Source: Dehalococcoidia bacterium
GTDB lineage: Bacteria; Chloroflexota; Dehalococcoidia; Bin125
Direction: 5' to 3'
NCBI GenBank assembly: GCA_022828105.1
Contig: JAJEJC010000007.1
Location: 124,001 to 188,000, forward strand
DNA length: 64,000 nt
Within the stretch, counting starts at the first letter, position 1; every line of letters starts with the position of its first letter. Under the pieces are notes generated by a model. The model saw only the letters and a program-made list of their open reading frames with translations. It was not told the origin of the DNA and made no database searches. Below are positions 1 through 8,153 of this stretch, piece after piece. The position numbers and the translations under genes were made by a program.

Positions 1-884
1 CCGCCCTTGCTGGTGCCGTCGAGCTTGGCCAGGCAAACGGCCGTGACGCCGGTGGCGTCGGAGAACTGTCGCGCCTGGCTAAGCGCATTCTGTCCGCTGG
101 TCGCGTCGATCACCAGCAGCACTTCGTGAGGCGCGCCGGGATGACGAGACTCGACCACTCGCCGCACCTTTCCCAGTTCCGACATCAAGTTGCGCTGGGT
201 CTGGAGCCTGCCGGCGGTGTCGATCAGAACGACGTCGGCGTCCCTGGAAACAGCCGCCTCGACAGCGTCGTATGCGACGGCGCCGGGATCCGATCCCTGC
301 TGATGCGCGATGACGGGGACGTCGATTCGTTCACCCCAGGTCTGGAGCTGCTCGATCGCGGCGGCGCGGAAGGTGTCCGCGGCGGCCAGGATGACCGACT
401 TGCCCTCTTCCTGGTATGCGTGCGCCAGCTTGGCGATGGAGGTGGTCTTGCCGGCGCCGTTGACGCCGACGACGAGGATCACGTGGGGGGTGCTGAGCGG
501 CTCGGATCCATTGACCGAGTTCCAGAGCATGCCGCCGCCCGAGGGTCGCTCGAGTCCCAGGATCATCCGCTCCCGCAACAGTTCCCGGACGGCCGCTGCA
601 TCCTTGCCCGATGACTCTGCCTGCAGGTCTTCAACCCAACGGGCCGAGGTGGCGCCGCCGACATCGCCCAGGATCAACGTTTCTTCCAGCTCGTCCCAGA
701 AGTCGTCGTCGACTCGGGAACGTCGAAAGATGCTGCGTAGCGCGCCGAGTTGACCTCGGCGAGTGGAAGCCACGCTGCGCCGATATTCCTCGCGGACCTC
801 GGCCGAATCCTGGGCGTCCTGCGCGGCGGCCTGTTCCGGCGGCTCGTCGCAGCTGCGGCGGAAGCGTCGGAAGAGACTGGCCAT
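1..884 (-). CDS. ftsY: FtsY, signal recognition particle receptor GTPase (C-terminus cut by window edge)
   Basis: SRP receptor, which docks ribosome-SRP complexes at the inner membrane. About 294 residues are visible; the gene runs off the left edge. Residues 1-60 are charged and arginine-rich, followed by the helical N domain. The SRP-type GTPase has its P-loop GVNGAGKT near residue 139, an ADTFRAAA box near 168, DTAGR near 221 and [10 protein letters not shown] near 285, where the usual TKLD is AKLD. The ATG at 884 overlaps the stop of the upstream esterase gene (TGATG), so the two are probably translationally coupled. The SRP RNA partner is encoded in this same window at 14574-14843. The N-terminal A domain is short, as in many Gram-positive-type receptors. 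Confidence 0.95.
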   Translation of the reverse strand, partial: MASLFRRFRRSCDEPPEQAAAQDAQDSAEVREEYRRSVASTRRGQLGALRSIFRRSRVDDDFWDELEETLILGDVGGATSARWVEDLQAESSGKDAAAVRELLRERMILGLERPSGGGMLWNSVNGSEPLSTPHVILVVGVNGAGKTTSIAKLAHAYQEEGKSVILAAADTFRAAAIEQLQTWGERIDVPVIAHQQGSDPGAVAYDAVEAAVSRDADVVLIDTAGRLQTQRNLMSELGKVRRVVESRHPGAPHEVLLVIDATSGQNALSQARQFSDATGVTAVCLAKLDGTSKG

Positions 885-1549
885 CAGTCGCCGGCTCCTT
901 CGCCGAGCATTCGCTCGCTGAGCCAGGCGGAGAGATCGTGCAGACTCTGGCGTCCGATCTCGTGCTGCATCGGGTACTCGCGATAGTCAAGATTCATCCG
1001 CATGGCCTGCAGACGGTCGCGGGAGTTGCGACCGCGATCGATTTCGACGAGCGGGTCGTTGGTGCCGTGCAGAACCAGCAGCGGAAGGTCGGGCGCGTCG
1101 ATATGCACATCGTCGGCGGCCTCGTCGGAGAGCCAGGTTGAGAGCATGGCCGCGCCGCGCCAGCGGCGAGGCTCGCTCAGCGCGAGCCGATAGGCGAGCG
1201 AGCCGCCCTGCGAGAAGCCCAGCAACGCGAGCCGTTGCGTGTCGACGTGATAGCGCTCGCATGCGGCGTCGATGAACTGTGAGAGGGACGAGGCGACGCG
1301 GGCCAGTTCACCGTCGAGCGGTCGATCATTGGCGCCCCGTCGCATCCAGGTGTACATCGGCGCGTACGAGTAGGGCGCTCCCTCGAGCCGGAATTCGGCT
1401 TGCGGACAGATGACCTGAAGCTGGCCATCGGCCAGGAGCGGCGCGAGCGGGGCGAGATCCTGGCAGTGCGCGCCGTGGCCGTGCAGTGCGATTAGGGTTG
1501 GATGTGGTCCCGGGCCGGCCGGGGTCCAGACAGCGTGAATGAATTCCAT
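884..1549 (-). CDS. Alpha/beta-hydrolase, phospholipase/carboxylesterase family
   Basis: A 221-residue cytoplasmic serine hydrolase; there is no signal peptide. The HGHG oxyanion-type stretch lies at residues 23-26. The nucleophile elbow GFSQGG puts Ser at 113, HGTNDPLV gives the acid Asp at 165, and the QHEIG motif gives His at 196, so the catalytic triad is complete. The length and motif order match the phospholipase/carboxylesterase (YpfH, EstB-like) family. The substrate cannot be predicted. It lies between smc and ftsY on the same strand, 89 bases after smc, and overlaps the ftsY start by a TGATG junction. Confidence 0.85.
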   Translation of the reverse strand: MEFIHAVWTPAGPGPHPTLIALHGHGAHCQDLAPLAPLLADGQLQVICPQAEFRLEGAPYSYAPMYTWMRRGANDRPLDGELARVASSLSQFIDAACERYHVDTQRLALLGFSQGGSLAYRLALSEPRRWRGAAMLSTWLSDEAADDVHIDAPDLPLLVLHGTNDPLVEIDRGRNSRDRLQAMRMNLDYREYPMQHEIGRQSLHDLSAWLSERMLGEGAGD

Positions 1550-1638
1550 GCAACTCAGACTACGACAGCGCGGCGCACCGACTGCCGGCGGACCCTCGTT
1601 GGATGTCTGTGCATCGTCAGCAACTCGTCAAGAGATCG

Positions 1639-4600
1639 TTAGGACGCGGCCGAGACCGCCTGGTCGACCCTGACCGACAACAACCGGCTGACGCCCGCCG
1701 CGCCCATGGTGACGCCATAGATGCTGTCGGCCTGCTCAATCGTGCGTCGGTTGTGGGTGATGACCACGAACTGCGTGTGCCTGGCCCGTTCCTTGAGCGC
1801 GCTGACGAAGCGCTCGACATTGGCCTCGTCCAGCGCGGCGTCAACCTCGTCGAGAATGCAGAACGGGGCAGGTCTCACCTCCAGCAACGCGAAGAGCAGG
1901 GCAATCGCAGTCAGCGCCCGCTCTCCACCGGAGAGCAGTCCCAGCGTCGAGACGCGCTTGCCCGGCGGCTGCGCGCGAATGTCCACACCGGGTTTGCTGC
2001 GGGCCTGCGACTCCGAGTCGCCGTGCTCGCCGTCCTCGCCGGACTCGGCTGCCTCCTCGGTGAGCACCAGTTCGGCGCGTCCGCCGCGAAACATGAGCTG
2101 GAAGTAGCGCTGAAAGGCTTCGTCGACCTGTCGGCAGGCATCCCGAAACCGACGCTCAATCTGTTGTTCGAGATCTCGCTCCGCCTCGCGCAACGATTGC
2201 TCGGTCTGTTCCAGGTCATTGATTTGGGCTTCGATATCCCGCCAACGTTCGTGTTCTGCGTCGTACTCACTCGCCGCGCCGGGATCGACTGGTCCGAGGC
2301 GCTGCAATCGGTCCTGCAAGCCCAGCATTCGATCCCTGAGCAGCGGGACCGGCGGAGCTTGAGGCTCGACGACCGCGACCGCGCCCGCAACGGCAGTGCG
2401 CGACCGCACGACATGCCGACCGTCGCCGTTGCCGCCTGGGGGGGAGCCGTTGAGTTCAAGCAGCGATTGCGCGGAGCGCCGCGGCAATGAGAGATCGATG
2501 CCCTCGGCGGCCGCTTCGGCTTCGAGCCGCGCGCGGGAGGTCTCCGACTCGCGCAGTGCTGCGTCCGCTTCAACTGCGTCGCGCTCGGCGGCAAGCCGAG
2601 ACTCCTGGGTCGCCTCAACCTGCCGAGCGGCCTGCGCTCGGCGTTGCCCCACGGTTTCGACTTGCTCGCGCGCAAGATCGTGCGCGGCGGTGTCCTCAGC
2701 GGTTGAAGCGGCCGCTTCGAGCTGCGGCTCACGCGCCCGGATCTCGGCCTCGACTTGGACAAGCTCTCGCTGCAACGATTCGAGGCGGGCACGATCCGAA
2801 CGCGCCCGATCGGCCGACGCGGCTTGTGCTCGCGCTTCAGCCAGGAAGGCGGCGCGTTCGTCTCGCTGCTGTTCGAGCGCCGCGATGTCAGTTGCTTCGC
2901 CGAGTTCGGTGTCCGCCAGCTCGCGATCCGCCCGCAACGAATCGGTGCGAGCAGCGGCCAACCTGCCGCGCACCATGTCGATTTCGCGCCGCAACGCGCG
3001 GTGGGTTGTCAGCGCATTGCCTCGTTGTCGTTGCAGCGTCTCAAGCAACTCGCGCGCCTCGCCTGCCGCCGCTCGCGCTACTGCTCCCTCCTCGCGGAAA
3101 CTTGCCAGCTCCGCTTCGGACTCAGCGAATTCCTGTCTGGCGCGCTCACCGGGCGGAAGCGATTCGATTTCACTCGTCAATGCCGCCCGCTCCGCACGAA
3201 GCTGGTTGATCTGTTGCCGCAATCGGGCGGCGCCAGGTAATGAGCCGCCGCCGAGCACGACGCCGTCTGGTCGGACGACGATGCCGTCCGGCGTGGCAGC
3301 CGTGCGGTTCGAATCCGCCGACCGCAAGGCTTCGTCGAGCGAACTGGTGAAGTCCACGGAGTCAAGGATGTTACGGATGAAGTCGTCGGCGCGATCCACT
3401 GGCAGGGCTACGGCCCGACCGGCATCGCCGTCGACGATGCGCCTGACCAATTCGATGGCTTCTTCTCGCGACTCGTGCAGCGTCGCATCCATCAGTTCGC
3501 CGAAGACGGCGTCTGCCCGGACGTGGTCGTCGGTCAGCTCGTAGACCCGAGACCTGAGTGTGTTGGCGGCCCCGAAACGTCGGTCGAGACTCTGGATCTG
3601 GGCGTCGATCTCAGCGATCCGCGACGAGCAGTCCGCGCGTCGACGCTCATGCGCTTGTTCTTGCGACGTTCGCTCGGCAACCCGCTGCTCCGCCTCACTA
3701 ACGCGAGCTTCAGCTTGCTGCCGGGCCAACTCCGCCTTGCGATGTGCCGCCTCGGCCCTCGACACCTCCGACGCGCCAAGGACTCCTTGCACCGCAGCAG
3801 CTCGCCAGCGTCGCGCCAGTTGCGTTGCCTGCGCTTGGCTCTCGGCCATCTCTGCCTGCGACATGCGGCGACTCGTCGCCGCTTCCTGGTTTCGTTCCAG
3901 CCGGTCGCGACGGTCCCGCGTTGCAGAGAGGGCCTGGTTCACTTCAGCAAGCGCCGCTTCAGCCGCGGCGACGTCTCCTGCTGACTGGCTCTCGGGCTGG
4001 GATTGCACGCGGTCGGACAGGTCGGCGATCTCGCGCTGGAGCCAGGAGTGTTGCTGCTGGTCCAGTTCCTGCTGGTGCTCAAGCGTGCGCAGCCGGTTGC
4101 GGGCGCCGCGGATGTTCTCCGCGGCCGATTCAACGGCCTGCCGTGAGGCGGCAGCCTCGCGCTCGACCGAGGACAGCGCCTCGGTGGCCGAAGCGCGTGC
4201 CGCTTCCGCGAGCTTGCGAGCATTCGCTGCTGCCGCCGATGACTCACGTCGGACTGCCAGCTCGTGTTCGAGCTCCGTTGCGGCGGCGAGAAAGTAGTCT
4301 CGCTGCGCCTCGCTGAGCTCCAGCCTGAGCTTCTGGACCTGGCGCGCGCGACGAGCCGCACGCTCGAGGCTCTTCAGCCGGGGTGAGAGTTCATCACGCA
4401 GCAGCCTCGCGCGTTCGAGGTGTTCCTGTGCGCGCTCTCGTCGGCGCCGCGATTCTTCCATTTGGTGACGGTGGTGTCGTACTCCACTGACTTCCTCGAT
4501 TGCCTGTCGGCGCTCGGCTGGCCGCAGCCTGAGCATCTCGTCTACAAGTCCCTGGCTCATCAGCGCAAATCCGCCGGAGCCCAGGCCGCTATTGCGAAAC

Positions 4601-4980
4601 AGGTCCTGGACGTCGCGAAGGCGAGCCGAGCGCCCGTTGATGCGGATGTCGGACTGGCCGTCGCGATGCACACGGCGGACAATTTCGACTTCAGCCGCAT
4701 CGAGGTCAAGCCATCGCTCGCCATTGTCGAGCTTCACGCGCACCTCGGCGAATCCGGAAGGCGCGCGATCGCGGCCACCGGAGAAGACCACATCCTCGGC
4801 CCGGCGAGCCCGCAGCGCGCGTCCCGTCCCGGCGCCAATCGCCCAGCGCAATCCGTCCATGACGTTCGACTTGCCCGAACCGTTGGGGCCGACCACGGCC
4901 GTCAGCGGCGAGTCGAACTGCAGGGCCGTCCGCGCCGCGAAGGACTTGTAGCCGTGCAACTCGATCGAACGAAGCCGCAT
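1639..4980 (-). CDS. smc: SMC, chromosome condensation and segregation ATPase
   Basis: A 1113-residue structural-maintenance-of-chromosomes ATPase that organises and segregates DNA as a dimer with ScpA and ScpB, neither of which is in the window. The Walker A GPNGSGKSN is at residues 31-39. Long glutamate/arginine/alanine-rich coiled coils flank a hinge at roughly 478-578. The C-terminal head has the signature LSGGERA at about 1016 and Walker B CILDEVDAALDE near 1041. Linkers rich in Ser, Asp and Gly interrupt the C-terminal coiled coil. The hinge is shorter than usual (see findings). The ATG at 4980 overlaps the rnc stop (TGATG), the common rnc-smc-ftsY arrangement. Confidence 0.96.
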   Translation of the reverse strand: MRLRSIELHGYKSFAARTALQFDSPLTAVVGPNGSGKSNVMDGLRWAIGAGTGRALRARRAEDVVFSGGRDRAPSGFAEVRVKLDNGERWLDLDAAEVEIVRRVHRDGQSDIRINGRSARLRDVQDLFRNSGLGSGGFALMSQGLVDEMLRLRPAERRQAIEEVSGVRHHRHQMEESRRRRERAQEHLERARLLRDELSPRLKSLERAARRARQVQKLRLELSEAQRDYFLAAATELEHELAVRRESSAAAANARKLAEAARASATEALSSVEREAAASRQAVESAAENIRGARNRLRTLEHQQELDQQQHSWLQREIADLSDRVQSQPESQSAGDVAAAEAALAEVNQALSATRDRRDRLERNQEAATSRRMSQAEMAESQAQATQLARRWRAAAVQGVLGASEVSRAEAAHRKAELARQQAEARVSEAEQRVAERTSQEQAHERRRADCSSRIAEIDAQIQSLDRRFGAANTLRSRVYELTDDHVRADAVFGELMDATLHESREEAIELVRRIVDGDAGRAVALPVDRADDFIRNILDSVDFTSSLDEALRSADSNRTAATPDGIVVRPDGVVLGGGSLPGAARLRQQINQLRAERAALTSEIESLPPGERARQEFAESEAELASFREEGAVARAAAGEARELLETLQRQRGNALTTHRALRREIDMVRGRLAAARTDSLRADRELADTELGEATDIAALEQQRDERAAFLAEARAQAASADRARSDRARLESLQRELVQVEAEIRAREPQLEAAASTAEDTAAHDLAREQVETVGQRRAQAARQVEATQESRLAAERDAVEADAALRESETSRARLEAEAAAEGIDLSLPRRSAQSLLELNGSPPGGNGDGRHVVRSRTAVAGAVAVVEPQAPPVPLLRDRMLGLQDRLQRLGPVDPGAASEYDAEHERWRDIEAQINDLEQTEQSLREAERDLEQQIERRFRDACRQVDEAFQRYFQLMFRGGRAELVLTEEAAESGEDGEHGDSESQARSKPGVDIRAQPPGKRVSTLGLLSGGERALTAIALLFALLEVRPAPFCILDEVDAALDEANVERFVSALKERARHTQFVVITHNRRTIEQADSIYGVTMGAAGVSRLLSVRVDQAVSAAS

Positions 4981-5699
4981 CAGGTCGACTCCTCGGCAAA
5001 GCGCTGCAAGGCGAGGCGCGCGGCCTCCATTTCGGCGGCCTGCTTGCTGTGTCCCACGCCCTCGGCCAACGCGTTGCCGTCCACTTCGACGGCCGCGCGA
5101 AACGACCGTTCATGCTGCGGTCCGCATTCGCCGATGATTGCGTACGTCGGCTGTGAACCGCGTTGCGACTGGACCAGTTGTTGCAAACGAGACTTGGCAT
5201 CCTTGACCAGACCTGCGGCGGCGATGTCGGCAAGCTCATCGGCAAGCAGCGCGAGAATGACGGTCTCAGCGGCCTCATCGCCGCCGTCCATCCAGATCGC
5301 GCCGAACACTGCCTCCAGCGACCGGCTCAACACCGAGTCGCGCTCACGCGCGCCCTCGTTGGCGATGCCCGCACCCATCAAGAGACAGGGTCCGATTTCG
5401 ACGGCTCGGGCAACTGCAGCCAGTGTTTCCTTGCGCACCAGCCGGGAGCGCGCCACCGTCAGCCAGCCTTCGTCGGCCTCGGGAAAGTCCTGGAACAGCC
5501 GCCGGGCAACGACCGAGCCCAGAATGGCGTCGCCGATGAATTCCAGGCGCTCGTTGGACACCTGGCCCGCACCGGCCGCCTCGTTCAGCCATGATCGGTG
5601 CACGAGCGCTTGACGCAGGAGGTCGGGATCGGCAAAGCGATACTGCAATCGATCCTGCAGCATGACGAACTGATCCTCGGCGCGCGCACACATCGTCAT
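4980..5699 (-). CDS. rnc: Ribonuclease III, with an altered catalytic motif
   Basis: Double-stranded-RNA endonuclease for rRNA and mRNA processing, 239 residues. The RNase III signature NERLEFIGDAIL is at 49-60, with expected acidic residues E50, E53 and D57. The DEGW segment near 76-79 supplies another conserved glutamate. The second catalytic helix reads DSVLSRSLEAVFGA at 121-134. The glutamate corresponding to E. coli E117 is kept (E129), but the position of E. coli D114 is Arg126, and the E100 position is Asp. A double-stranded RNA-binding domain fills about 165-239. ATG codons at 5699 and 5693 both fit; a possible -10 lies just upstream. It is first in an rnc-smc unit. Confidence 0.93.
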   Translation of the reverse strand: MTMCARAEDQFVMLQDRLQYRFADPDLLRQALVHRSWLNEAAGAGQVSNERLEFIGDAILGSVVARRLFQDFPEADEGWLTVARSRLVRKETLAAVARAVEIGPCLLMGAGIANEGARERDSVLSRSLEAVFGAIWMDGGDEAAETVILALLADELADIAAAGLVKDAKSRLQQLVQSQRGSQPTYAIIGECGPQHERSFRAAVEVDGNALAEGVGHSKQAAEMEAARLALQRFAEEST

Positions 5700-5702
5700 C
5701 TC

Positions 5703-5708
5703 AGTGTA
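5703..5708 (-). promoter_or_regulatory. Candidate -10 element for rnc-smc
   Basis: On the minus strand the hexamer TACACT lies three bases before the rnc ATG at 5699 and nine before the in-frame ATG at 5693. I see no convincing -35. Its position suggests a very short leader or a leaderless message beginning at 5693. It lies in the 100-base divergent gap between rnc and the nucleotidyltransferase gene. Confidence 0.35.
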
Positions 5709-5788
5709 CTCAGGTGATCAATTGGTGGACAGACTTGACGGCATTGACAGACACATGCACGCATTGACCTGCGGGAACTCGGTAGGCG

Positions 5789-5794
5789 TACGGT
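5789..5794 (+). promoter_or_regulatory. Candidate -10 element for a leaderless cca-type transcript
   Basis: TACGGT is followed by seven bases and then the ATG at 5802, the spacing expected if transcription starts at the initiation codon. No Shine-Dalgarno sequence of note is present. The same layout recurs at other genes in this window. Confidence 0.4.
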
Positions 5795-5801
5795 GAGATG
5801 C

Positions 5802-7076
5802 ATGAAGATTGAGTTTCCACGGCGGCGGGTGTTCGATTTCGTAATCGGCCGGTCCGAGCCGGCGGGCACGTTGCTAGAAGCATTATGTCAAACTGCAGAC
5901 GCTCGCGGCGATTCGCTCTACGTCGTTGGCGGCGTGGTGCGGGACATGCTGCTGGATGTCGAGGCATCTCCGCTGCCGCATGTGGAGGCATCTCTGCTGC
6001 CGGCGCTCGATCTCGACATCGCCGTCGACTCCGACACTGCCGCCTATCGGGACACCATCGCCGCTGTGACTGGCGCTGCGGCCACGCATCACGACCGATT
6101 CGACACGGCGAGCACCACGCTGTCGGACGGAGCCACCGTCGACCTGGCGCGCACGCGGACGGAACGGTATCCGGGGCCCGGTTCGTTGCCCGTGGTCGAG
6201 CCGGCGCCGATTGAGACCGACCTGGGCCGCCGAGACTTCACGATTCATACCGCCGCGGTGGCGATTGTCGGTCCCGACACGGGTTTCTTGCTCGACCCGT
6301 TCGGAGCGAACGCCGACCTGGAGGCGCGCCGCATTCGCATTCTGCACCCCGAATCTTTCCGCGACGATCCCACGCGTCTGATCCGCGCGGCGCGATATGC
6401 CGCACGGATCGGCGGGCGGATCGAGGCGCGCACGGTCGCAGCCGCCCGGCGTGATCGTGAGTTGCTCGGCACGCTCAGCGTCAACCGCTTTGGAGATGCC
6501 TGGCGACAGTTGGTCGACGACACTGCATCGAATGAGGGTCTTGTCCTGGCGAGACGACTGCGTCTCCCCGAGAGCCGAGATTCCCGCTGGGTACTCCCAT
6601 CAGGCCTCTCGGAGTGGCCGCGCGGGGCAGAGTCGTTCTGGTCCTGCGTCGGCCTGACCAGTAGTGCCGCGCAGATTGAGCAGTGGTTGCCCCGATCGGT
6701 CGGAGTGACGCGCCGTGAGCAGAGTTCGCTGGCCGCGGGAGCCAGGTTGCGGGGACGGCGGCGAAGCATCGGCGCGATGCGGCGGCCCTCGAGTGCGGCT
6801 GCCGCGCTTGCCGATGTCCCGGACGCTCCGCTCGAGGCCGCAACCCGGCTGTGGAACGGAGCGTCGGGAGAGGCCGTCGCCAACTATCTCGCGCGTCGCA
6901 CGTCCGTCCGTTCTCCGATTTCAGCCGATCGATTGAGCGAGCTGGGCGTCGATCAGGGCCCGTCGATGGGCAGGTGGCTGCGCAAGCTTGAAGGGTTGGT
7001 TTGGGACGGGGAACTCGACCCGTGCGATCCTGCGGCTATTGCCCTTATCGCAGAGCGGGTACGATTGTCGCGATGA
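5802..7076 (+). CDS. cca: tRNA nucleotidyltransferase / poly(A) polymerase family (CCA-adding type)
   Basis: Class II nucleotidyltransferase, probably maintaining tRNA 3' CCA ends or adding short A tails; about 424 residues. The head domain has the VVGGVVRD motif, the metal-binding LDLDIAV, then RRDFTIHT and the DPTRLIRAARYAARIGG segment typical of the class II neck. An insertion made of two copies of an eight-residue unit separates VVGGVVRD from the DLD carboxylates (see repeat). The C-terminal body is poorly conserved and has no HD domain that I can see. I chose the ATG at 5802; a GTG at 5793 is in frame. The stop overlaps the next ATG (ATGA). The three tRNAs here already encode CCA, so the role may be repair rather than synthesis. 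Confidence 0.85.
   Translation: MKIEFPRRRVFDFVIGRSEPAGTLLEALCQTADARGDSLYVVGGVVRDMLLDVEASPLPHVEASLLPALDLDIAVDSDTAAYRDTIAAVTGAAATHHDRFDTASTTLSDGATVDLARTRTERYPGPGSLPVVEPAPIETDLGRRDFTIHTAAVAIVGPDTGFLLDPFGANADLEARRIRILHPESFRDDPTRLIRAARYAARIGGRIEARTVAAARRDRELLGTLSVNRFGDAWRQLVDDTASNEGLVLARRLRLPESRDSRWVLPSGLSEWPRGAESFWSCVGLTSSAAQIEQWLPRSVGVTRREQSSLAAGARLRGRRRSIGAMRRPSSAAAALADVPDAPLEAATRLWNGASGEAVANYLARRTSVRSPISADRLSELGVDQGPSMGRWLRKLEGLVWDGELDPCDPAAIALIAERVRLSR
5958..6005 (+). repeat. 24-base tandem duplication inside the nucleotidyltransferase active-site loop
   Basis: Two adjacent 24-base units (5958-5981 and 5982-6005) differ at only a few positions and encode VEASPLPH and VEASLLPA. The reading frame is preserved. 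The duplication sits directly between the VGG-VRD loop and the DLD metal ligands, where related enzymes have a short linker, so it looks like a recent in-frame expansion. Confidence 0.85.
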
Positions 7077-7429
7077 CTACCGAAGCGGCCATCGAGTCGG
7101 AGGCGGTGCTCTGCGTGGTGTGCAGTGAGCCGGCGGCTCCCGAGGCGCGCTCGGATTGCTACCGCTGCGGCGAGTACTTCCACCTCAGGCTCACGACCAC
7201 GGCAACCGGTCCCGATTGCGGCGATGTCTGGATCGACGACGAGGTGATGGCGCTGCAGTTCGCCTGTCACGGTTGCCTCGCCGAACAGCGCGGCGAATCC
7301 TTGCCGGCGTCCGACGACACGCACCAGCCCGATCAGCCAACGACATCGACCCGCGGTCGGACCAGACGCGCGGTTGAAGGGGCTTCGGCGCGAGATCTGG
7401 CGCGCGACCGGGCGCGGAGACGGCGCTGA
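7073..7429 (+). CDS. Small RING/PHD-like zinc-binding protein, function unknown
   Basis: A 118-residue protein starting at the ATG that overlaps the previous stop (ATGA). The metal-ligand pattern is CVVC, then CYRCGEYFH, then a lone DCGD cysteine, then CHGC: Cys-x2-Cys, Cys-x2-Cys-x4-His, Cys, Cys-x2-Cys. That order resembles the cross-brace ligand series of RING, PHD or B-box fingers and suggests two zinc ions. An acidic central part is followed by an Arg-rich tail from about residue 88. No family is recognised with confidence. Coupling to the nucleotidyltransferase suggests an RNA-related role, which is an inference from position only. Confidence 0.7.
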   Translation: MTTEAAIESEAVLCVVCSEPAAPEARSDCYRCGEYFHLRLTTTATGPDCGDVWIDDEVMALQFACHGCLAEQRGESLPASDDTHQPDQPTTSTRGRTRRAVEGASARDLARDRARRRR

Positions 7430-7430
7430 T

Positions 7431-7727
7431 ATGCCTCGTCCACGACCTCGCCGTCGACGCCGACGACAAAGCGTTGCACAGGCTGACCGCGCTTCATTCC
7501 AGGAACCACAGATTGCACAGAGTGAAGCGGCTCCGGTCCGGCGCTGGATTCCCTCGGCCGGCGTGGTGACCGCGCTGGGCGTCGGCATCTGGCTGGGCGT
7601 GGTGTTCGGAGGCGCCGGTGGACTGCCGGAGACGATTTCACTCTGGGTTGGCGTACTGATGGCGGGACTAGGTGGAGGCCGGATCTTCCGGCGATCGCTG
7701 CAGAATCGTCAGGACCGTCGGCGCTAG
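7431..7727 (+). CDS. Small membrane protein with basic N-terminus
   Basis: 98 residues from the ATG directly after the preceding stop (TGATATG junction). The first 12 residues are almost all Arg and Pro (PRPRPRRRRRR). Two hydrophobic segments follow, about 42-59 and 66-80, joined by a short Gly/Pro turn, and the C-terminus is basic. It looks like a two-helix hairpin with both ends cytoplasmic. I do not recognise a family. It is third in the run with the nucleotidyltransferase and the zinc protein, and its end overlaps the convergent gene by four bases. Confidence 0.65.
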   Translation: MPRPRPRRRRRRQSVAQADRASFQEPQIAQSEAAPVRRWIPSAGVVTALGVGIWLGVVFGGAGGLPETISLWVGVLMAGLGGGRIFRRSLQNRQDRRR

Positions 7728-8143
7728 TCGCGAGTGAGATTAACTCCACTGCCCTGCACCGAGTCGAGTCGAATGATGACGGCGGTACCGGTCCGCTCCA
7801 TGTCGCGCGACTTCTCGAGGTCGTGCTGACCTTCCCAGATGGCGTCGCGCTGCGCCTGGTCGGTCGTCACCGCGGCCTGACCGCGAAAGATGAAGAACTT
7901 GCGCGCGGGCATGTTGGTGTAGGTCATGGCCACGCTCGGATTCTGCGCGATGGCCTCCAACGTCGAGGAAGGCTCGCCCCGGACCCAGATGGCGAGCGAG
8001 TCGTCGCCGTAGGTCTGGGCGCTGCCGCGAAAACTCACGACCGGTTCGGCATCGGCGCCGACGGCCATCAGGGCGAGGGGAAAGCCCTCGTCGAGCGCGA
8101 GATTGACGCGGTCCTTGACTTCATCGGGCAAGATCATCGGCAT
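7724..8143 (-). CDS. Pyridoxamine 5'-phosphate oxidase-family flavoprotein
   Basis: 139 residues with the split-barrel pattern of PPOX proteins, which bind FMN or F420. An N-terminal helix is followed by a FPLALMAVG strand, VVSFRGSAQ, an IAQNPSVAMTY segment and the FFIFRGQAAV strand, ending in a VIIRLDSVQG strand. The substrate is unknown. The ATG at 8143 has a GAGGAG ribosome-binding site six bases upstream, which decides the start. The upstream acetyltransferase gene ends at 8154, so the two are probably co-transcribed. Confidence 0.75.
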   Translation of the reverse strand: MPMILPDEVKDRVNLALDEGFPLALMAVGADAEPVVSFRGSAQTYGDDSLAIWVRGEPSSTLEAIAQNPSVAMTYTNMPARKFFIFRGQAAVTTDQAQRDAIWEGQHDLEKSRDMERTGTAVIIRLDSVQGSGVNLTRD

Positions 8144-8153
8144 CGGCGGCTCC

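Noticed and set aside
2396-3544. 382-codon plus-strand frame within smc
   Set aside because: Its translation is Ser/Arg/Ala-rich without motifs, a mirror of the smc codons on the opposite strand.
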